NCBI RefSeq assembly: GCF_024172085.1
Contig: NZ_JAMZDZ010000001.1
Span: 7,440,001 to 7,504,000, forward strand
Direction: 5' to 3'
Source of the DNA: Hamadaea flava
GTDB taxonomy: Bacteria > Actinomycetota > Actinomycetes > Mycobacteriales > Micromonosporaceae
DNA: 64,000 bases
Under the pieces are notes generated by a model that made no database searches, had not been told where the DNA came from, and saw only the letters and a program-made list of their open reading frames with translations. Below are positions 1 through 7,013 of the stretch, one piece after another. Every line of letters starts with the position of its first letter. Within the stretch, counting starts at the first letter, position 1. The position numbers were made by a program, and so were the translations under genes.

Positions 1-8
1 CATGGCGG

Positions 9-227
9 ATGGGCGCACGGGATTATCTCGACTGCCTAGCCGGACTCTCCAACGCCGACCGCGTCCGGCTTCCGGAGCAAGCCGTCCTGGAGACGCCATG
101 GGATGCCGAACTCGGCCGTGTCATGGGGGAGCAGAAGGCCGTCGCGTACGAAGAGGGCCTGATCGAGGCACTTCTCGCCGACCTGACCGCCGATCGAAAT
201 GGCCCTAAGCGGCTGCGCGCCTCATAG
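9..227 (+). CDS. hypothetical protein, possibly the 3' part of a gene entering from the left
   Basis: A 72-residue reading frame from an ATG at 9. The frame is also open back to the window edge, so this may be the C-terminal end of a longer gene. The product is acidic and helical-looking and rich in Ala, Leu and Glu, with no motif I recognise. GC-rich third positions make it plausible as coding sequence, but there is no clear ribosome binding site before 9. No function is assigned. Confidence 0.35.
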   Translation: MGARDYLDCLAGLSNADRVRLPEQAVLETPWDAELGRVMGEQKAVAYEEGLIEALLADLTADRNGPKRLRAS

Positions 228-325
228 CGCAACCGCCAAGAGCGTGGGCTGTCCCGCAGATGCCCGGTAAACCGTCTGTGCGCTGGACCGCTGAGTACGC
301 GACTCGCGACGTAGAGGAACAGGTG

Positions 326-682
326 ATGGCACAGAGATGTACCGATGCCGAACAGGTATGGCAGCGATTTCACGATCTGGTGAACAGGAACTCGAGGCAG
401 CTGCGGGACTCGCTGGCGGCCAGCCCGTCCGTCTACGGCCAGGAGGCACTTGGCGTGCCGCGTGAGGAACCCGAGGGTGATCCAGGCGACCTGGGCTGGC
501 GGGTCGTCGAGGTGCTCGGCAAACGCCGGACCGACGTGACCGAAGCAGACGTCGAGGTCATGGCCCGGACCATCGGGCTCATCGAAATCCGGCTGGCGAA
601 TCCGCCAACGCGGGACAGCGACGCTGAACAATGGCGGCGCGGGCTCATGTTGCTCGGCCACGACCCGCTCGATTCGGGCTGA
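326..682 (+). CDS. hypothetical protein, 118 aa
   Basis: The frame is open from 260, but I place the start at ATG 326 because a purine-rich GAGGAACAGG stretch (about 314-323) sits just ahead of it. The product is a soluble, charged protein of 118 residues, with predicted helices in the first 30 residues and around residues 75-90. I recognise no domain. It lies upstream of the glycosyltransferase remnant and the helicase cassette, in the same direction. Whether it belongs to the host or the island is unclear. Confidence 0.45.
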   Translation: MAQRCTDAEQVWQRFHDLVNRNSRQLRDSLAASPSVYGQEALGVPREEPEGDPGDLGWRVVEVLGKRRTDVTEADVEVMARTIGLIEIRLANPPTRDSDAEQWRRGLMLLGHDPLDSG

Positions 683-700
683 TCGGGGCACGACGCCGTC

Positions 701-762
701 ATGTCCGATGTGACCGTGGTGATTGCCACCCGCAACCGCCGCCGACGTCTCCTGGAGGTTTG
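701..762 (+). pseudogene. truncated N-terminus of a family-2 glycosyltransferase
   Basis: From ATG 701 the translation MSDVTVVIATRNRRRRLLE is the classic opening beta-strand and nucleotide-binding start of GT2 (GT-A fold) glycosyltransferases. After about residue 20 the similarity stops. The same frame continues to 937 without any GT2 motif (no DxD, no following beta-strand pattern). The break coincides with the start of a 30-bp palindrome at 759-788. The simplest reading is that a resident glycosyltransferase gene was cut when the downstream island arrived. The rest of that gene is not seen elsewhere in the window. Confidence 0.55.
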
Positions 763-788
763 GCGACTGCGATCTTGCGGTCGCCAAA
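759..788. repeat. 30-bp interrupted palindrome at the glycosyltransferase break
   Basis: Perfect 9-bp inverted arms TTTGGCGAC (759-767) and GTCGCCAAA (780-788) flank a 12-nt spacer. It lies where the GT2-like coding sequence loses similarity, about 200 bp before the helicase start. It could be an operator for the cassette, a terminator for the truncated gene, or part of an insertion boundary. Confidence 0.6.
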
Positions 789-987
789 TAGAGATCAAAT
801 CCGTGATGTCCGTCGTCTACTCGGCACTGCGCGAGTTGATCTATGGCGCGCACTGGCCAATGTGGTCGCTCGTGTTGAACGTTTGGGCAGTGTTTGACGT
901 GCCTTGGCTCATATACCCTTTCGATCCGCCCATTTAATCAGAGGCGGTTGCGGGGCGGTGTGCCGCTCAGTGGCGACGGGAGGTCTC

Positions 988-3900
988 GTGTCGGGGACGC
1001 AGGCGAACGGGTTGCCTGACCCGGGCACACAGATGACTTTGGACGGTCAGCTGGTAACGGTATTAGCGGCGTCGCCAAGCCTGTCTGGCGTTGATCTAGT
1101 TTTCCGTCTTGGTGATGGAACATTAGGTGAGGCTTCGCTTGATATCGACCAGGTAAGTCGCGCTCTCATACCGATCAATGATGCGGGTGGACATCCGGGA
1201 CGGGCATTGACCGGCCTCTGGGGCCGCTGGATGCAGTACGCGGTACCCCGTATCCGTTCCGCAGTGCTGGCCACGAGGCCACTGCGGCCTTACGCGCACC
1301 AGGATGAGGCCGTCTTCATCCACATGCTCGCCCAGCCACGCCTGCGGTTCCTGCTCGCTGACGAGCCCGGCACCGGCAAGACCATCATGACCGGAATGTA
1401 CCTAGCCGAGGGGGCTCGCCGAGGACTAATCCCCGGGCGCACCGTCATCGTCGTTCCGGCTCATCTAGTGGAGAAGTGGCGCCGGGACCTGCGCCGGTAC
1501 TTCGCGATCGAGGCTGACCGGCTCACCCCGGAACTTGCCCGCGACCCAAAGGATCTCGACCCGCGCGTCAGCGTGTGGGTCGTCTCGGTTGATTTGTATA
1601 CCTACAACGGCGACGTGCGTCGCAAAGTCGCGGGTGCCCGGGCCTCCTGGTCGCTTGCCGTCTTCGATGAGGCGCACAGGTTGACTCCTACCTCCCAGTA
1701 CCTCACTGCGGCCCGGGAACTGGCGGCCCGCACCCATCATCTCTTGTTGCTCACGGCTACCCCGCATCGAGGCAAGGAAGGGTTCTTCCGAGGATTGCTT
1801 AATCTCCTCGACCCGACCCTCTATCCGTGGGATCCGCGGCAGACGGACTACGAAACAGCGCTGCGTCCTAGCACTTTGTCGTTCCTGCGTCGAATGAAAG
1901 AGGAGCTGAAGGACCTCGAGGGACGTCCGCTGTTCCCGCCGCGCTACGCCGAGACCGTCCCGGTCGACCTGACGGGCCCGGAGCAGGCGGCATACACCGC
2001 GGTCATGGACTACGTCGACAGCTTCTACGGCGAGAACGCCACGCTGGCGCGGTCCATCTATGGTAAGCGCGCCGCGTCGTCCATGGTCGCCGCCATGGCG
2101 ACCATCCGTCGCCGCGAGGAGGCGCTTCGCGGCCCAGCAAGTAGCCGTTCCGACGCGCTTGTCCCCGAGGAGTTCGTCGGTGATGGGGTAAACCTACAGC
2201 TTGAGGTCGCAGACGATGAGGCGTGGCAGCGAGCTGAGGACGCCGTGGTCACAGCACGCAGTAAGGACAAGGGCAAGGAGCTCGACCGAATCGAAGCCGT
2301 CCTTGAGGCGCTGCGGGTGGCCACCGCCGCAGGTATGCCGACCAAGTGGTTGCGCACGCGCGAGCTCATAGAGCGACACGGGATCCTCCCTGGGAACGGC
2401 CAGTTGCTGGTGTTCACCGAATTCGCAGACACCGCGCGTTGGCTGGCAACCATATTCATTGACGCCGGCTTCACTGCCGACACGCTCGAAGGTGCGGTAG
2501 GACACCGGGAGCGAGACCAGCTGCAGCAGCGGTTCCTCGACGGTGACTTCCAGGTGCTGGTTAGCACCGATGCTGGCGGCGAAGGCATCGACCTTCAGAG
2601 TGCGAATGTCATGATCGACTGGGACATTCCCTGGTCTCTTGTCCGCCTCGAACAGCGTATGGGGCGGTTGCACCGCATCGGCCAGACCCGGCCGGTGCAC
2701 ATCTATCACCTGGTTTCGCCGGCTACCCGCGAAGGCCGTGTCCAAGAGGTCATGCTCCAGAATCTGGAGAGCGCTGGCGATGCGCTCGGCGGTCGGATAT
2801 TCGACCTGCTGGACGCGACTGCCGCCCGCGCAGGGTTCGACTACGGCCGCGCCCTCGTCGAGGCCCAGAAGTCTGGGATTACCGCACACATCCCCATGCC
2901 CGGTGCGCAGGAGTTGCTCGCAGCAGCCCGTGAGCTTGTGGCTGATGAGGACCGACTGCATACACCAGCGAACACCGCAGCTGCGATGGCGCGGTTCCGC
3001 GCCGACCGGCTGGAAGCCATCAACCCGGTCATCGTGGACACATTTTTCGACCAGCTTGCCCGCTCCCACAGCTGGCAGCTAGGGCCGGGGCCGGCAAAGG
3101 GAATCCGCAAAGTAACCTCGCGTGCTCCGCTGCCCGCTGCGCTCGGCGGCTCCACTAGTCGGCTCGTCGCCGCCGACGGTGCATCGGTGCGGCAGGCCAT
3201 CAATGAAGGTGCCCATGGCCTGGACGAGGTAGTCGTCCTCGGTCCGACTGAAGAACCGTTCGCCGAGCTGGTGGACCTCGCGCTGCGCGATGGCGAAGCC
3301 GAGCTGATCCGCGGCACCTATCTCGTCGACACCGCTGCCCTCACCAGCTACACGCTGCTCATCTACGACGCCGAGGTCGAAGTCCACGATGGCATTCGGC
3401 GGCTGCGCCGCAAAGCGCCGCTGCTCATCCGGTTTTCCGGTGCTGGAGCGTTTGAGGTCGCCTGGGAGTCGCTGATGACCCTGCAGCCCGGCACCACGGA
3501 CGCCGCCGGCGGCAGCCTAACGCCGGCGATTCGCATCGAGGGGCTTTCACAGGCGCAGGCGGCACTGACGCGGGAACTCGACCGGCAGCGTGCCGAACGG
3601 ACGGCGTGGGTGGAGAAGGCCCGCGAGCAGCTCGACCAGGTCGAATACCGCTACCTCGATGAGCTCGACGAGCTTCCCGCAGAGGTGCGGCGCGAGCGGC
3701 GCGAACAATTCGCCATCCTCAAGGCCGACCGTGTCAGGCAGCTCGAAGACATCGGCAAGGTCACCGGTACGGCGCCCCGCGTCGTCGGCTGGGCGCACGT
3801 CGCCGCTGGCGCCCGCAGTGCCGAGCTCGGGTACGACCCTGATAGCGAGAACGTAGCGGTTGCGACCGTCCTTGAGGAACTCGAGCGCCTGGACTACGCC

Positions 3901-4218
3901 GTCGACGACCGGCAGACCGCAGGCGTCGGCTACGACCTGTTTGCCCGCCACCGAAACACCGGCGAGCAGAGACTCGTCGAGGTGAAGGGGTTCCACGGCG
4001 AGCTCCAGGCAGTGTGGCTGGAGCGGCACGAGTGGGCGCAGGCTCAACAGCGCGGCCAGGACTACTGGCTGTACGTAGTCGTCGACTGCGCCGTTTCGCC
4101 CACTGTGGTCGTCCGGGCTCAGGATCCGGCCGGGCGACTTTCAACCGGGCCACGGCGCATCGAACGGTTCCAGATCAAGGTCAGCGACCTGAAGCGGCTA
4201 ATGAAGGGCGAACAGTGA
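988..4218 (+). CDS. SNF2-type helicase with C-terminal DUF3883 domain
   Basis: A 1076-residue protein from GTG 988, chosen because GGGAGG lies 4 nt upstream; the frame is open from 904. Walker A DEPGTGKT is near residue 125 and the DEAH-type box FDEAHR near residue 227, followed by LLLTATPHRGK. The C-terminal RecA lobe has LVFTEF, STDAGGEGIDLQ and QRMGRLHRIGQ near residue 556, diagnostic of SF2/SNF2 motor proteins. Residues about 960-1070 match DUF3883, with GYDL and VEVKG suggesting a PD-(D/E)XK-like fold. The predicted role is an ATP-driven DNA translocase that senses or processes foreign DNA. It overlaps the methyltransferase by 4 bp (GTGA), so the two are translationally coupled. DrmD of class 1 DISARM is also an SNF2 protein, but no drmA, drmB or drmC is present. 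Confidence 0.85.
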   Translation: MSGTQANGLPDPGTQMTLDGQLVTVLAASPSLSGVDLVFRLGDGTLGEASLDIDQVSRALIPINDAGGHPGRALTGLWGRWMQYAVPRIRSAVLATRPLRPYAHQDEAVFIHMLAQPRLRFLLADEPGTGKTIMTGMYLAEGARRGLIPGRTVIVVPAHLVEKWRRDLRRYFAIEADRLTPELARDPKDLDPRVSVWVVSVDLYTYNGDVRRKVAGARASWSLAVFDEAHRLTPTSQYLTAARELAARTHHLLLLTATPHRGKEGFFRGLLNLLDPTLYPWDPRQTDYETALRPSTLSFLRRMKEELKDLEGRPLFPPRYAETVPVDLTGPEQAAYTAVMDYVDSFYGENATLARSIYGKRAASSMVAAMATIRRREEALRGPASSRSDALVPEEFVGDGVNLQLEVADDEAWQRAEDAVVTARSKDKGKELDRIEAVLEALRVATAAGMPTKWLRTRELIERHGILPGNGQLLVFTEFADTARWLATIFIDAGFTADTLEGAVGHRERDQLQQRFLDGDFQVLVSTDAGGEGIDLQSANVMIDWDIPWSLVRLEQRMGRLHRIGQTRPVHIYHLVSPATREGRVQEVMLQNLESAGDALGGRIFDLLDATAARAGFDYGRALVEAQKSGITAHIPMPGAQELLAAARELVADEDRLHTPANTAAAMARFRADRLEAINPVIVDTFFDQLARSHSWQLGPGPAKGIRKVTSRAPLPAALGGSTSRLVAADGASVRQAINEGAHGLDEVVVLGPTEEPFAELVDLALRDGEAELIRGTYLVDTAALTSYTLLIYDAEVEVHDGIRRLRRKAPLLIRFSGAGAFEVAWESLMTLQPGTTDAAGGSLTPAIRIEGLSQAQAALTRELDRQRAERTAWVEKAREQLDQVEYRYLDELDELPAEVRRERREQFAILKADRVRQLEDIGKVTGTAPRVVGWAHVAAGARSAELGYDPDSENVAVATVLEELERLDYAVDDRQTAGVGYDLFARHRNTGEQRLVEVKGFHGELQAVWLERHEWAQAQQRGQDYWLYVVVDCAVSPTVVVRAQDPAGRLSTGPRRIERFQIKVSDLKRLMKGEQ

Positions 4219-7013
4219 GCATCGACGAGGTCAAGCGGACGCCTTATGCACCGGCAACTCATGGTGGTGCTGGCGACGTGCGCGAGCGGCTTATCGACCA
4301 CTGGTTCCCGTGCACCGCCGTCGACGCAGCGGTCGGGACCCCCGCGGGCTCGGGACGGAACGAGAAGGCCATCTTTCCGTGGTTCGCATCACGTCCCATC
4401 GCCCAGGCCCGGGCGGCTGTGCTGACCACGTTGTTACCGAACGACGCGGCGCATCGGCAGTCGGTTGAAGCTGCTGTCCGCCATGGCTCTGCCGAGGCCT
4501 TCGACCGGCTGGCCGAAGCGGTGACGAAGAATTACCACGGCCGCACCCCTGTAGTAGTCGACATCTTCTCCGGCAGAGGGATGATTCCGCTCGAGGCCGC
4601 GCGTGTCGGCGCAACTGCCGTCGGCACTGACTTGAGTCCGGTGGCCACGCTGGCTGGCCGGCTGCTCGCCGACTGGTCGATGCGTGATTGGTCGGCGGAG
4701 GCACCGCTTCCGTTCGAAAGCGATGTACCCGCCGTGCTGGACTTCGCCGATACTCATCGCCTCGTATCGGACACACGACTCTTGCATGAGGAGGTCGGGC
4801 GCCGGACGCGGCAAGCGCTAGCTAAGTTCTACCCGGCCAACCAGGATGGACGACGACCGTGGGGCTATTTGTGGACGGTGTCCATGCCCTGCGACCAATG
4901 CCACCGCCGCTTCCCACTAATCGGCAGCCTCGTACTTCGGCACCCCAACAGCCGGAAGCAGGACCTCGGCCAGGCCATGAGCCTGATCACAGTTGGCGAC
5001 ACCTGGAAGGTCGAGGTCGTGGACGGCCCCGCCAACGGCCAGCCCACCTACTCCTCGGCCGGTAAGAAGGGCAAGAGCGCCCGGTGCCCCTTCTGCAGCC
5101 ACGTTCACACTCTGGAGACGGTCAAGGCCAAAGGCTTCGCCGGACAGTACGTCGATGAACCGCTGCTCGCAGCAGACTTCGCGAACGGAGACGGAGACGC
5201 CAAAAAGCACTTCCGCCAGCTGCGAGACGAGGAGCGGCGGGCCGCACTGTCGGCCAGCCCGGACGAGCTGCCGAAGGCCGGGCAGCTGTCAGCCATCCCC
5301 GACGAGGCGATCCCCCCAGGGAATGTCCACACCGTGATGGCCAGCGGTTACGGTTACACCAACTATGGCCAGCTCATGTGCGACCGGCAGACCCTGCTTT
5401 TCGGCACCCTGACCGAGCATATCCGCGCCTGCCACGAGGAGATGCTCGATGCCGGCGTCTCCGCCGCCTACGCGAACGCCCTGGCTGGCTTCGCCGCAGC
5501 GACCCTCATGCGCGGCCTTCGCTATGCCACACGTGGGGCCCGGTTGCGTTGTCACGGGAAGCCGGACGGGTCAGGAAACAACAACGTGCAGGTCGGCGAT
5601 CTCTTCGCCAACGAGGCAGTTCTCTCATTCCAGTTCGATTTCTTCGAAGTCGGCATCGGCAAGGGCCCCGGCACGTGGGCCGGACTGACCGAAACCGGCA
5701 CGACTCCGCTGGCGACGCACCTGCGCGGCCGCCGGGGAACCACGGCACGCCTCCGGCGTGAAAACGCGATGGCCCTCCCGTTCCGCGACGGCACCGTCGA
5801 TGCAGTGGTGACCGACCCGCCGTACTACGACATGATCGAATACTCCGACGTCTCGGACTACTTCTACGTGTGGCTACGCCGGATCATGGCCGACGTGCAG
5901 CCAGACTTGTTCGCCGAGACCATCGGGACGGAAGTCGCGCCGAACTTGCAGAACAAGGATGATGAGATCATCGTCCGACGCGTGTACAACGGTGGCGTCC
6001 GCCATGACCGCGAATTTTACGAACGGTCGCTGTCCCGCGCATTCCACGAAGCGCGGCGGGTGCTTCGACCCGACGGGCACCTCGTCGTGGTCTTCGGTCA
6101 CTCCGACCCGGACGCATGGCTTCGCTTGCTGGGCGCACTCCGCGACGCCGGCTTTGTCGTGACCAGCGCGTGGCCGTCCCGGACGGAGACCTCGAACACC
6201 GGCGTTGCGAGCATCAAGGTGACGGTCACGATCGGGTGTCGTGTTGCTGCACCGCAGCGGCCCATCGCTACCGCCGCGCAGGTTGACCGTGAAGTCGCGA
6301 CGGCTGTGAAGGCTGCGGTGAAGCAGTGGGACGCCGATGGGCTCGCGCTCACCGATCAGCTTATGGCTGCATACGGTCCGGCGATGGAGGTCTACGGCCG
6401 GTACAGCAGCGTGCTGCTGCCAAACGGGGAACGAGCGAACCTTGACCGCTACCTCACCTTAGCGCGGACCTCAGTGCGGGACGCTACCGCGCTCAAGCTC
6501 GACCAGTTGCCCTTGGAGACTTTCGACGCCCCCACCCGGTTCGCCGTCTTCTGGCAGCGGCTGTACGGCCGTACCGACGTCCCGAAGGGAGAGGCCCGGT
6601 TCCTCGCACAGGCTGACAACCTTCGGCTTGAGGACATGCGAGGCGCACTCCTGACCGAAAGCAAGAGCGGGTTCAAGCTTCGCTTGGACGGTCCGGCCAC
6701 GTTCAGCGACCGGTCTTCGACCTTCGAGATTGCTCGGGTGATGGCGAAGGCCTGGGACGACGGCGGCACCGAAGCGGTAGCCACGGTCCTCGCGAAGTCG
6801 GACCGGCAGGCCAACGACGCACACCTATGGGCAGTCGTCGCCGAGATAGTGCGGCAGCTGCCTGCTAGCGACCCGGTTGCAAAGGCTCTCAGCGCGGTGC
6901 AACGCAACGCCGGAACCATCGGCACCATGATCCAGTATGCCGCCGCGGTCGCCGATCGAGAGGCTGATGCGCGCGCCCAGCTGACGCTGCCCTTCGAGGA
7001 GGATCTGTCGTGA
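4215..7013 (+). CDS. DUF1156-type DNA methyltransferase (predicted adenine-specific)
   Basis: 932 residues from GTG 4215, which overlaps the helicase stop (GTGA). The N-terminus has the NEKAIFPWFASRPIAQAR stretch resembling the DUF1156 signature. A SAM-binding motif DIFSGRGMIPLEAARVGA lies at residues about 115-130 and the catalytic TDPPYYD near residue 533, the order of motif I before motif IV. CDQC (about 225) and CPFC (about 291) could bind zinc in a large insert. A FxGxG-like motif and a VVVFGHSD strand follow near residue 620. Such enzymes methylate N6-adenine or N4-cytosine; the DPPY form leans to adenine. It probably marks self DNA for the cassette. It also overlaps the next gene by GTGA. 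Confidence 0.85.
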   Translation: MSIDEVKRTPYAPATHGGAGDVRERLIDHWFPCTAVDAAVGTPAGSGRNEKAIFPWFASRPIAQARAAVLTTLLPNDAAHRQSVEAAVRHGSAEAFDRLAEAVTKNYHGRTPVVVDIFSGRGMIPLEAARVGATAVGTDLSPVATLAGRLLADWSMRDWSAEAPLPFESDVPAVLDFADTHRLVSDTRLLHEEVGRRTRQALAKFYPANQDGRRPWGYLWTVSMPCDQCHRRFPLIGSLVLRHPNSRKQDLGQAMSLITVGDTWKVEVVDGPANGQPTYSSAGKKGKSARCPFCSHVHTLETVKAKGFAGQYVDEPLLAADFANGDGDAKKHFRQLRDEERRAALSASPDELPKAGQLSAIPDEAIPPGNVHTVMASGYGYTNYGQLMCDRQTLLFGTLTEHIRACHEEMLDAGVSAAYANALAGFAAATLMRGLRYATRGARLRCHGKPDGSGNNNVQVGDLFANEAVLSFQFDFFEVGIGKGPGTWAGLTETGTTPLATHLRGRRGTTARLRRENAMALPFRDGTVDAVVTDPPYYDMIEYSDVSDYFYVWLRRIMADVQPDLFAETIGTEVAPNLQNKDDEIIVRRVYNGGVRHDREFYERSLSRAFHEARRVLRPDGHLVVVFGHSDPDAWLRLLGALRDAGFVVTSAWPSRTETSNTGVASIKVTVTIGCRVAAPQRPIATAAQVDREVATAVKAAVKQWDADGLALTDQLMAAYGPAMEVYGRYSSVLLPNGERANLDRYLTLARTSVRDATALKLDQLPLETFDAPTRFAVFWQRLYGRTDVPKGEARFLAQADNLRLEDMRGALLTESKSGFKLRLDGPATFSDRSSTFEIARVMAKAWDDGGTEAVATVLAKSDRQANDAHLWAVVAEIVRQLPASDPVAKALSAVQRNAGTIGTMIQYAAAVADREADARAQLTLPFEEDLS

